Shown piece by piece: positions 1 through 6,991 of a stretch of DNA of 11,546 nucleotides (positions are counted from its first letter, which is position 1; each line of letters starts with the position of its first letter). The DNA is from Pontiellaceae bacterium (GTDB taxonomy: Bacteria > Verrucomicrobiota > Kiritimatiellia > Kiritimatiellales > Tichowtungiaceae). Location of the stretch: positions 1-11,546 of the forward strand of contig JAOZMR010000064.1 in the NCBI GenBank assembly GCA_029934215.1, given 5' to 3'. The position numbers were made by a program, and so were the translations under genes. The notes below the pieces were generated by a model, which saw nothing but the letters and a program-made list of their open reading frames with translations, ran no database searches and had not been told where the DNA came from.

Positions 1-124
1 GTTTAAAGGGAAGTTGCCGTAAATAATCTCGAAATTTAGATGCGTTTGCCCTGGAAAAAATGGTCGTGCGGCTTGCTTTGTTTTAGGTTGCCCGTTAGTG
101 TGTGTCGCTTTTTAGGAGACTAGT
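1..124 (+). promoter_or_regulatory. 5' leader of lysS with Shine-Dalgarno
   Basis: This is the non-coding stretch before lysS. A clear AGGAG at 114-118 sits six bases before the ATG at 125 and fixes the start. Weak sigma70-like pairs can be drawn (TTGCCG at 14-19 with TTAGAT at 36-41, 16 bases apart; TTGCTT at 73-78 with TTAGTG at 95-100). Neither is convincing enough to name as the promoter. I see no T-box-like or other recognisable riboswitch in these 124 bases. Confidence 0.45.
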
Positions 125-1564
125 ATGCAAGACAATGAATATCGCCAGCAACGTATCGAAAATATGAAAAACCTCGCGGAAGCTGGTTTTCCGGCCTATG
201 GAAACGCTTTTGACCGTACCGACACGCTCGAAAACCTCCACGCGAATTTTGAAGATGGCAAAATGGTTAAAGCCTGCGGTCGAATCGTCGCTCTTCGTAA
301 AATGGGAAAGATGGCGTTTGCGCATCTTTCCGACGGCTCCGCACAGTTTCAGTTGATGGTAAAAAAGGATCTGATCGGGGAAGAGAGTTTTGCCGCGTTC
401 AAATTGCTCGATCTCGGCGATGTGATCGGTGTTTCTGGCGAGCTTTTCGTTACCCGTACCGAGGAGAATACTGTTCGTGTTGCAGAGTGGACTCTGCTTT
501 CAAAATCCATTTTGCAACCCCCAGAAAAGTTCCACGGCTTGCAGGATGTTGAAACCCGTTATCGTCAGCGTGAACTTGATCTGATCTCAAATGATGATGT
601 GATGAGTCTTTTCAAAAAACGTTCTGCGCTGTTGAGCGAAATTCGGCGTTTCCTCGAAGATCGCGGCTATTGTGAAGTCGAAACTCCAATGATTCAAGCG
701 ATTGCTGGAGGCGCGGCTGCTAATCCGTTTCGAACGCATTATCAAGCATTGGGCACCGATATGGTTTTCCGTATTGCGCCTGAACTCTATCTCAAACGCC
801 TTATTGTTGGCGGCATGGATAAGGTTTTTGAGTTGAATCGCAACTTCCGCAATGAAGGGCTCGACCGGACGCATAATCCCGAGTTCACTGTTCTCGAAAC
901 CTACGAAGCCTACGGCGATATGCGCACGATGCAGGAGTTGATTCAGAGCCTGGTGACTCATTTGGCGGAGAAAATCTTCGGTGGGCTCGAGGTCGAATGG
1001 ATGGGCAATAAAATTGATCTTTCCACACCTTGGAACGAAATCGCCTATCACGATCTCATTAAAAAGAACCTGGGCGACGATTGGTTCGACAGAACCGTCG
1101 AAGAGGCTCGCGCCAAAGCTGCCGAGCTTGAAGTGGCGATCGAGGAGGAGTTTGATTTCGAAAAGATCACCCATGAGATTTATGACAAAACCATCGAAGG
1201 TACGCTGATTCAGCCGACCTTTATTACACGACTGCCCGCCGAACTTGTACCCCTTGCCAAACCCTGCGCCGACGATCCATCGCTTGTTGATGTGTTTGAA
1301 CTCATTATCGGCGGCAAAGAGATTGCCCCAGCGTATAGCGAACTCAACGATGCTTTTGAACAACGCCGCCGCTTCGAATCGCAAGCGGGAGGTGATGCTT
1401 CAAAAATCGACCACGATTTCCTTAGCGCACTCGAAACCGGTATGCCGCCGACCGGAGGAATGGGGGTTGGAATCGACCGTCTCATGATGCTCCTCAGCGG
1501 CTCCGATGCCATTCGCGACGTCATTCTTTTTCCGCAGCTAAAACCTAGAGTCGAAGTTGAGTGA
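125..1564 (+). CDS. lysS: Lysyl-tRNA synthetase, class II
   Basis: This cytoplasmic enzyme charges tRNA-Lys with lysine using ATP. The 479-residue protein is close to the usual bacterial length of about 490-505. It has an N-terminal OB-fold anticodon-binding domain (about 48-140) and then the class II catalytic core. Motif 1 lies around 176-202, including the EVETPM stretch. Motif 2 is at 235-263 (FELNRNFRNEG, then HNPEFTVLE). Motif 3 is at 444-459 (GGMGVGIDRLMMLLSG). The lysine-pocket region GGKEIAPAYSELND (396-409) is also typical. The start is supported by AGGAG six bases upstream. The stop is 24 bases before the SGNH hydrolase gene, which suggests co-transcription. All three class II motifs are intact, and I see no truncation or paralogue-like loss (such as EpmA/PoxA, which lacks the OB domain). 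Confidence 0.98.
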   Translation: MQDNEYRQQRIENMKNLAEAGFPAYGNAFDRTDTLENLHANFEDGKMVKACGRIVALRKMGKMAFAHLSDGSAQFQLMVKKDLIGEESFAAFKLLDLGDVIGVSGELFVTRTEENTVRVAEWTLLSKSILQPPEKFHGLQDVETRYRQRELDLISNDDVMSLFKKRSALLSEIRRFLEDRGYCEVETPMIQAIAGGAAANPFRTHYQALGTDMVFRIAPELYLKRLIVGGMDKVFELNRNFRNEGLDRTHNPEFTVLETYEAYGDMRTMQELIQSLVTHLAEKIFGGLEVEWMGNKIDLSTPWNEIAYHDLIKKNLGDDWFDRTVEEARAKAAELEVAIEEEFDFEKITHEIYDKTIEGTLIQPTFITRLPAELVPLAKPCADDPSLVDVFELIIGGKEIAPAYSELNDAFEQRRRFESQAGGDASKIDHDFLSALETGMPPTGGMGVGIDRLMMLLSGSDAIRDVILFPQLKPRVEVE

Positions 1565-1588
1565 CTTTTTTAATTAACGGAGAAAAAA

Positions 1589-2233
1589 ATGCCAACAAAG
1601 CTTGAAAGCGGAGAAACCGTTCTTTTTATCGGAGACAGCATCACCGACTGCGGTCGGCGCGATGCGCAACATGCGCCGCTCGGTTGCGGTTATGTTCAAA
1701 TGGTGGCGGATATGCTGACGATTCGTGAGCCACAAAAGAAGGTCACGGTTGTCAACCGCGGGATCGGCGGAAACAATATCGACGATCTTCGTAGTCGCTG
1801 GCACGACGATGTGTTCGAAATTGAGCCTGACTGGCTTTCTGTAAAAATCGGTATCAACGATCTGAACCAAACGCTGAACAGTAACTCCGATTTGCCCGCT
1901 GAGAAGTTTGAAGAGATCTACGATTCTCTTCTTGCGCAAACGGTAGAACGATTTCCGAACTGCCAGCTTCTGCTTATCGATCCATTTTTTATGAGCCGCG
2001 ATCAAACGGAGGATTCTTATCGTGCCCGCGTACTGCAAGTGCTTCCTGGCTACATTGATGCTGTACATCGCTTGAGTCAGAAGTATGAAACCCGTCTTGT
2101 GGAAACACATGATCTATTTCAGGAGCAGCTCAAGCACCATAAGTTGGAGGTTTTCAGCACGGAACCGGTTCATCCGAACTCGGCGGGTCATTTATTAATG
2201 GCGGAAGCCGTTTACAACGCCTTGTCAATCTAA
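1589..2233 (+). CDS. SGNH/GDSL-family hydrolase (esterase/lipase-like)
   Basis: This is a 214-residue single-domain serine hydrolase of the SGNH fold, a family of esterases, acyl-sugar deacetylases and lysophospholipases. The blocks are visible in order. Block I is FIGDSIT with nucleophile Ser17. Block II is NRGIGGNN with an oxyanion-hole Gly around 58-60. Block III is GIND (88-91), with Asn90. Block V is VHPNSAGH (194-201), with catalytic His195. The acid three residues before the His is Glu192 rather than the usual Asp, giving EPVH where DxxH is expected. No signal peptide is present, so it probably acts in the cytoplasm. GGAG at 1579-1582, six bases before ATG, supports the start. It lies 24 bases after lysS and probably shares its transcript. 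The substrate cannot be read from the sequence; removal of acetyl groups from imported sugars is one possibility. Confidence 0.9.
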   Translation: MPTKLESGETVLFIGDSITDCGRRDAQHAPLGCGYVQMVADMLTIREPQKKVTVVNRGIGGNNIDDLRSRWHDDVFEIEPDWLSVKIGINDLNQTLNSNSDLPAEKFEEIYDSLLAQTVERFPNCQLLLIDPFFMSRDQTEDSYRARVLQVLPGYIDAVHRLSQKYETRLVETHDLFQEQLKHHKLEVFSTEPVHPNSAGHLLMAEAVYNALSI

Positions 2234-2260
2234 CTGTTTTCCGTTACGGTTGGGTTTGTT

Positions 2261-4405
2261 ATGAGTGCATTCAAACAAACCCTATCGTTTCTTCTGTTCG
2301 CCGCTTGTGGCGTCTACGCACAGACCTATCAAATCCACGACGGCGGGATGGCTCGCACGTTTGTGGTTGAGGCAATTCCTGTCGCCCCAGCGGCGCTCAA
2401 GGACACAGCGGCGGTGGAGCCGCAGATTATCCTCTACGAAGCGGGCGCGAAAAAAACGGAATTTTCCAAACGCATCGCGACTAAGCAGGTGTTGGTTGAG
2501 CTGAAAGCTGGAGCCGACCCCGTTGCGTTGGCCAAAAAATATAAAGCGATCCTCGCCGATTCCCCCGCTTATGCGCCGGGTTTCCATATATTGGAAACCA
2601 CCTCCGCCCTCAACGCGTTGGCGCTCTCCGAAACATTGCGCAACGATCCGAGCGTCCTCTCCGCCGAGCCGTTGCTCGCTCGCAAGCATCAAAAAAAAAG
2701 CCTTCCAAATGACCCCAGGTTCACGAATCAGTGGCATTTAGTGAACTCGGGACAGAACGGCGGCACGGCGGGCGTCGACATTAATATTTCCAATGTTTGG
2801 AACACCTATCAAGGCTCCAATATCGTCATTGGGATCATTGACGACGGGCTCGATTTGGATCACGAAGATCTGGTCGCGAATCTGAATACGAATATCGACT
2901 GGGATTTCAACTACAACGACGCGGTTCCGCAAGCTGAATCTGGAGATACTCATGGGACGCCGTGTGCGGGGGTTGCCGCAGGGCGCGGAAATAACGGTCT
3001 CGGCATCTCCGGTGCTGCTCCGCGTGCCTCACTGGTTGGTCTTCGGCTGATTTCTCTCGCCGCATCAGACAGTCAAGAGGCGGGCGCTCTCAGCCACAGC
3101 AATTCACTCATTCATATCAAAAGCAACAGCTGGGGACCCTCCGACGATGGAAAAACATTGGCCGGACCCGGAACCCTCGCTGCCGCCGCGCTAAAAAGTG
3201 GAGCCGAGTCGGGAACCCTCTTTTTTTGGGCGGGTGGCAATGGATTCGCTGAGGGCGATAATGCCAATTATGACGGCTACGCGAACTCCATTTACACCAT
3301 CGCCATCGCCGCAGTCAGCGACCAAGGACTTTCCTCCGACTACAGCGAACTCGGCGCCTGCTTGATTGTTGCAGCTCCTTCCAGCAGTAATGGACGGCAA
3401 GGAATCACCACCACCTCGGCGAACGGGAATTACGAAAGCAACTTCGGCGGAACCTCGTCCGCCACCCCGCTCGCCGCCGGAGTCGGCGCGCTCATGCTTG
3501 AAGCAAACCCCAACCTTGGCTGGCGCGACGTGCAGGAAATCCTAATGACCTCTTCCCGTAAAAATGATGCGTCCGACAGCGAGTGGATAAGTAACGCCGC
3601 CGGATTTCACTTCAATCACAAATACGGCGCAGGACTGATCGACGCCGAAGCCGCAATCGACCTGAGCACAACGTGGACAAACCTCGGCGTGTATAAAAAC
3701 ATTTCTTACTCGCTAACGAATCTAAACCAATCCATCCCCGATAACAACATAACCGGAATCACCAACACCTTTTACATCACTCAAAACTTCCGCGTTGAAT
3801 ACGTCACTTTGACCACCGAAATTACACACACCTACCGTAGCGATATCGAAATCTGGCTCACCTCTCCGAGCGGAACACAAAGCCAATTGGCCTGGCGAAA
3901 TGACGACTCAGTAGACAATCTGAACTGGACATTTTCCACAGTTAGGAACTGGGGCGAAACGTCTTCTGGCGACTGGGTTGTAACGATTCTGGACAACTAT
4001 GCTGGCGACACTGGAACCATCAACGCCCTCACACTCGCACTCTATGGCTCGGATGGTGATGACATTGATGACACATGGGAGGTCGAGCACTTCGGAGATA
4101 CGATCACCGTCAACAACAGTTCCGACACCGATTCCGACGGCTCCAGCGACTACGACGAATGGATCGCCGGAACCCAGCCGACCAACGCCGCATCGACATT
4201 CGCCATCGAAACCCTTTCCCCCGAGCAAAAAATCTGCTGGACTAGCATCTCCGGAAAAATCTATATGATCGAGTATACAACAAACCTGCTCAACGGTTTC
4301 CAACCCCTGGAAACCAACATCATCGCCACGCCACCGCAGAATATTTTCACCAATCTCCCGCCCGAAGACCAAGCCTTCTATCGAATTTTCCTCGAAACGG
4401 ATTGA
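2261..4405 (+). CDS. Secreted furin/kexin-like S8 serine protease with P domain
   Basis: This is a 714-residue exported subtilase of the kexin/furin branch (S8B). Residues 1-20 form a signal peptide with likely cleavage VYA|QT. Residues 21-148 resemble a propeptide ending in a basic stretch (RKHQKK). The mature part begins near LPNDPRFTNQWHL. The catalytic residues are Asp194 (IIDDGLD), His231 (THGTPCAG), oxyanion Asn327 (WAGGNG) and Ser399 (GGTSSATPLAAG). SWGPSDDG at 290-297 is the kexin/furin hallmark. A P/Homo-B domain follows at about 478-596 (ITHTYRSDIEIWLTSPSG), then a linker and an Asp-rich C-terminal module (about 600-714) that resembles the one on the beta-helix protein at the right edge. 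No strong Shine-Dalgarno precedes the ATG. An A9 run (2691-2699) encodes part of the basic processing site. A lipoprotein reading (LFAAC, Cys16) is possible but weaker. It probably processes or degrades extracellular proteins. Confidence 0.95.
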   Translation: MSAFKQTLSFLLFAACGVYAQTYQIHDGGMARTFVVEAIPVAPAALKDTAAVEPQIILYEAGAKKTEFSKRIATKQVLVELKAGADPVALAKKYKAILADSPAYAPGFHILETTSALNALALSETLRNDPSVLSAEPLLARKHQKKSLPNDPRFTNQWHLVNSGQNGGTAGVDINISNVWNTYQGSNIVIGIIDDGLDLDHEDLVANLNTNIDWDFNYNDAVPQAESGDTHGTPCAGVAAGRGNNGLGISGAAPRASLVGLRLISLAASDSQEAGALSHSNSLIHIKSNSWGPSDDGKTLAGPGTLAAAALKSGAESGTLFFWAGGNGFAEGDNANYDGYANSIYTIAIAAVSDQGLSSDYSELGACLIVAAPSSSNGRQGITTTSANGNYESNFGGTSSATPLAAGVGALMLEANPNLGWRDVQEILMTSSRKNDASDSEWISNAAGFHFNHKYGAGLIDAEAAIDLSTTWTNLGVYKNISYSLTNLNQSIPDNNITGITNTFYITQNFRVEYVTLTTEITHTYRSDIEIWLTSPSGTQSQLAWRNDDSVDNLNWTFSTVRNWGETSSGDWVVTILDNYAGDTGTINALTLALYGSDGDDIDDTWEVEHFGDTITVNNSSDTDSDGSSDYDEWIAGTQPTNAASTFAIETLSPEQKICWTSISGKIYMIEYTTNLLNGFQPLETNIIATPPQNIFTNLPPEDQAFYRIFLETD
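4124..4402 (+). other. C-terminal Asp-rich module of the protease
   Basis: These are residues 622-714 of the protease. The module opens with DTDSDG, a thrombospondin type 3-like calcium-binding signature, continues through EWIAGTQPTNAAS, and ends in a beta-rich stretch closing with FYRIF. The same order and spacing occur at the C-terminus of the beta-helix protein at 10437-10739 (DTDGDG, EYQAGTNPTNAAS, FYRI). Such modules are common on exported proteins of Kiritimatiellota and relatives. A role in secretion or surface retention is inferred, not shown. Confidence 0.65.
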
Positions 4406-4453
4406 CTCGTTTCGCCATTATCTCCAATCTTACTCGGCAAAAGGAACCATTAC

Positions 4454-5944
4454 ATGAGCCAAAATAAGCACCTCGACCAGTTCATGAGCACCTTCCCTAA
4501 CGAAGGTCTCACATTCGACGACGTATCTCTCATTACCCAATACTCTGACTTCCTCCCCAGTGAAGCGAAGATCAAGACCCGTCTATCCACCAATATTCAC
4601 CTAAACATCCCGTTCGTCAGCGCGGCGATGGATACCGTGACCGAAGCCAACATGGCAATCGCTATGGCACTGCACGGCGGAATTGGGATCATCCACAAGA
4701 ACCTCGATCCCGAGGGTCAGGTGGAGCACGTCGAGCGCGTGAAACATCACCTCAACGGGCTCATTCAAAACCCGATCACATTCAACGGCTCCCAAACGCT
4801 CTCCGAAATTAAAGAGCGCTGCAACAAAAAGGCGTACAACTTTAACGGATTTCCCATCCTCGACGACCAAAGCGCGCTCGTTGGAATTCTCACGTCCAAG
4901 GACATTAAATTTGCAAAAAACCAAGATGTCCGAGCTGAAGACATTATGACCCGAACCGTGATTACCGCCGAAGAAGGAACTACCCTTCAGCAGGCGTACG
5001 AGATCATGAAGAAAAACAAAATAGGCAAACTCCCGATCGTTAAAAACGGGCAACTCGTCGGACTCTACAGCTATACCGATGTTGCAGATCTCATCGAAAA
5101 CACACGCCCACTTTATAACCGCGACGACCAGTACCGCCTCCGCGTCGGTGCCGCAATCGGTCCAGAAAACTACAAACGCGCCGAAGCCCTTTACAACGCG
5201 GGGGTCGATGTCATTGTCGTCGACACCGCACACGGACACAGCAAAGGCGTCATTGAAATGACCACTTGGGTCAAAAAGAATCTTCCCGACATCGACGTCA
5301 TTGCCGGAAACATCGCCACAGGCGAAGCCGCACTCGCGCTACAAAAGGCGGGCGCTGACGCCGTCAAAGTCGGCATTGGTCCCGGCTCAATTTGCACCAC
5401 CCGTGTCGTTGCAGGCGTCGGTATTCCACAGCTCAGCGCAATATACAGCTGCGCAGCTTCTCTTAAAGGCTCCATCCCCGTCATAGCCGACGGTGGCATT
5501 CGCCATTCAGGAGACATTGCAAAAGCACTCACCGCCGGCGCTTCCACCGTCATGATGGGTTCCGTCCTCGCAGGAACCGACGAAAGCCCCGGCGAAAAAA
5601 TCTTCCGCGATGGTCGTCAATTTGTCGTCTACCGAGGGATGGGAAGCTTCGATGCCATGAAATCTCGTGAAGGCTCCCGCCAGCGCTACGGACAAAAAGA
5701 GGGAGCGGACGACGAGCTCGTTCCTCAAGGGATCGAGGGAGTCGTTCCATACGCAGGGGAAGTGAGCAAGGTTCTCAAGCAATACTGCGGCGGGCTCGAG
5801 GCCAGCCTCGGCTATTGCGGAACAAAAACCATAGCCGATTTACAACAAACCGGACAACTCATCCGTGTTTCCGCCGCTGGAACCGCTGAAGCCCATCCGC
5901 ACGACATACACATCACAAAAGAAGCCCCCAACTACCGACGGTAG
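4454..5944 (+). CDS. guaB: Inosine-5'-monophosphate dehydrogenase
   Basis: This enzyme oxidises IMP to XMP with NAD+, the committed step of guanine nucleotide synthesis, in the cytoplasm. The 496-residue length is typical of the full form with a Bateman module. The N-terminus has GLTFDDVSLI (18-27) and VSAAMDTVTE (55-64). Two CBS domains occupy about 105-215. The catalytic loop GPGSICTTRVVAGVG (309-323) carries the nucleophile Cys314. ADGGIR (345-350) and MMGSVLAGT (367-375) bind substrate phosphate. The flap region about 400-430 includes the Arg411-Tyr412 pair. The C-terminus ITKEAPNY is standard. The start is backed by AAAAGGA at 4439-4445, eight bases upstream. It lies 48 bases after the protease gene. 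It encodes GuaB rather than GMP reductase, because the CBS domains and IMPDH flap are present. Confidence 0.98.
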   Translation: MSQNKHLDQFMSTFPNEGLTFDDVSLITQYSDFLPSEAKIKTRLSTNIHLNIPFVSAAMDTVTEANMAIAMALHGGIGIIHKNLDPEGQVEHVERVKHHLNGLIQNPITFNGSQTLSEIKERCNKKAYNFNGFPILDDQSALVGILTSKDIKFAKNQDVRAEDIMTRTVITAEEGTTLQQAYEIMKKNKIGKLPIVKNGQLVGLYSYTDVADLIENTRPLYNRDDQYRLRVGAAIGPENYKRAEALYNAGVDVIVVDTAHGHSKGVIEMTTWVKKNLPDIDVIAGNIATGEAALALQKAGADAVKVGIGPGSICTTRVVAGVGIPQLSAIYSCAASLKGSIPVIADGGIRHSGDIAKALTAGASTVMMGSVLAGTDESPGEKIFRDGRQFVVYRGMGSFDAMKSREGSRQRYGQKEGADDELVPQGIEGVVPYAGEVSKVLKQYCGGLEASLGYCGTKTIADLQQTGQLIRVSAAGTAEAHPHDIHITKEAPNYRR

Positions 5945-5962
5945 GAGAATAAAAGAATCGAT

Positions 5963-6901
5963 ATGGGAACTCTAAAAAACACATTTTCATGGTCGTTCAG
6001 TGCGGCAGCTGATTTCGAGGAGTGCCGGCGGCGACGGTATTGGAGCAAATATGGTATGTGGGGCGGATGGGAACGCAACGCGGACGCTGTTACGAAACAA
6101 GCATATCGGCTCACGAAAATGACGAACCGTTGGGGGCTGATGGGCGTGGCGACCGAGGAGACGATTATGCGCGTTCTTCGTCAGCAACAGGCGGACAACC
6201 CGATGACGGCAGTGGAAGCCTATGAAGCTGTCGCTCGCCCCTTTCTTCTGCGCTGTTGGAAGGAGTCGCGCGGTCAGGCATGGGAAAAGAATCCGAAACA
6301 ATTCTGCTGTTTGCACGGGCACTATTACAAAACGATGGAGGACGAAAAGACGGCCATTGGTGCAATCAAAGAGCAGGTGATCAACTGCACGCAGAATTTC
6401 ATCGAGAAGGTTCTTCCAAGGATTGGAAACATTTCCCGCGAAATGGAAATACAGATTCAGACACCGGACATGGGAGGGGACCCAGAGCACATCATCTGGA
6501 ACAACGTCAAAATGTATGTAATTCCAGACTATGCGTATCGCATTGGAAATCAAATGCATATTCACGACTGGAAGGCAGGGAAGATTAAGGAATCGCACCG
6601 CGACCAGTTGGCGGGTTACGCGCTCTGGGCGGAGGTGAAATATAAGGTCCCAATTAAAGATATTTTTCTCTACGTGGAATATATCAACGAAGGGCAAGTC
6701 CTCCCATTCCAGCTCACCTCCGAGGAGTTCGACGAAAAAAAGGAGCAAATCGGCAAATCAGTCGGAGAGATGAGCGAATATCTTGTGGACTTTGATCGCG
6801 AAAAAAACGAGCCGCTTCCAAAAAGCGAATGGGAGCTCGCCGCCGATCCCGCCTCCTGCAAATTGTGCAAGTTCTACGAATTGTGCAAGCCTGATTTGTA
6901 G
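5963..6901 (+). CDS. PD-(D/E)XK nuclease with predicted 4Fe-4S cluster (RecB/Cas4/AddB-like)
   Basis: This 312-residue predicted DNA nuclease is of the RecB-like PD-(D/E)XK group. The N-terminal FSWSFSAAADFEECRRRRYW resembles the start of RecB-type nuclease domains and supplies Cys21. The metal site is IPD (Asp189), then HDWK (Asp202, Lys204), followed by DQLAGYALWA, the QxxxY RecB motif (Gln215, Tyr219). The C-terminus has Cys299, Cys302 and Cys308 (C-x2-C-x5-C). Together with Cys21 this is the one-plus-three cysteine pattern that binds 4Fe-4S in AddB and Cas4. The insert at about 40-185 is longer than in Cas4. The ATG is the only sensible start that keeps Cys21. AGGAG at 5943-5947 overlaps the guaB stop but lies 15 bases away, which is long. 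There are no cas genes, helicase or other partner nearby, so a role in repair, recombination or defence is open. Confidence 0.86.
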   Translation: MGTLKNTFSWSFSAAADFEECRRRRYWSKYGMWGGWERNADAVTKQAYRLTKMTNRWGLMGVATEETIMRVLRQQQADNPMTAVEAYEAVARPFLLRCWKESRGQAWEKNPKQFCCLHGHYYKTMEDEKTAIGAIKEQVINCTQNFIEKVLPRIGNISREMEIQIQTPDMGGDPEHIIWNNVKMYVIPDYAYRIGNQMHIHDWKAGKIKESHRDQLAGYALWAEVKYKVPIKDIFLYVEYINEGQVLPFQLTSEEFDEKKEQIGKSVGEMSEYLVDFDREKNEPLPKSEWELAADPASCKLCKFYELCKPDL

Positions 6902-6991
6902 ATCATTATCCTTGAATGCGACAAACATATGGAGTTAGCATCATATTTTCAGATTTTAATTTATAAGCAGATCAACTTTAGGAATTCAATC
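6902..6991 (+). promoter_or_regulatory. AT-rich leader before the GH94 gene
   Basis: These 90 bases separate the nuclease stop from the chosen GH94 start and are noticeably richer in A and T than the flanking genes, as expected for a promoter region. TTGAAT at 6912-6917 and TATAAG at 6962-6967 are box-like, but they are not correctly spaced from each other. I therefore cannot name a promoter with confidence. An in-frame ATG at 6929 exists but would add 21 residues that do not look like GH94 sequence. Confidence 0.3.
6980..6983 (+). promoter_or_regulatory. Ribosome binding site deciding the GH94 start
   Basis: AGGA lies eight bases before the ATG at 6992. The upstream in-frame ATG at 6929 has no comparable site, so translation is expected to begin at 6992. 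Confidence 0.6.

Noticed and set aside
587..1384. Long minus-strand open frame of 265 codons opposite lysS
   Set aside because: It lies wholly inside lysS, whose class II motifs are intact across it. Its translation shows no recognisable domain and it has no independent context.
2294..2310. Lipobox (LFAAC, Cys16) making the protease a lipoprotein
   Set aside because: Phe at -3 is unfavourable, and a good signal peptidase I site (VYA|QT) follows directly. Kept only as an alternative.
2585..2602. Near-palindrome TTTCCATATATTGGAAA inside the protease gene, similar to the hairpin arms at 9287-9301
   Set aside because: It is within a conserved coding stretch of the propeptide, and the resemblance is limited to short arms, so chance is the simplest explanation.
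5942..5963. guaB and the nuclease gene share a reading frame, separated by one TAG and six codons, suggesting stop-codon read-through to a fusion
   Set aside because: GuaB ends with its normal family C-terminus and the nuclease has its own ATG. Equal frame occurs by chance one time in three, and no recoding signal was seen.
5963..6901. Cas4 of a CRISPR-Cas locus
   Set aside because: There is no repeat-spacer array and no other cas gene in the window. The protein is longer than Cas4, with a large insert before the metal site.
6929..6991. Upstream in-frame ATG as the GH94 start
   Set aside because: The extra 21 residues are unlike GH94 N-termini, there is no Shine-Dalgarno before 6929, and AGGA is well placed for 6992.
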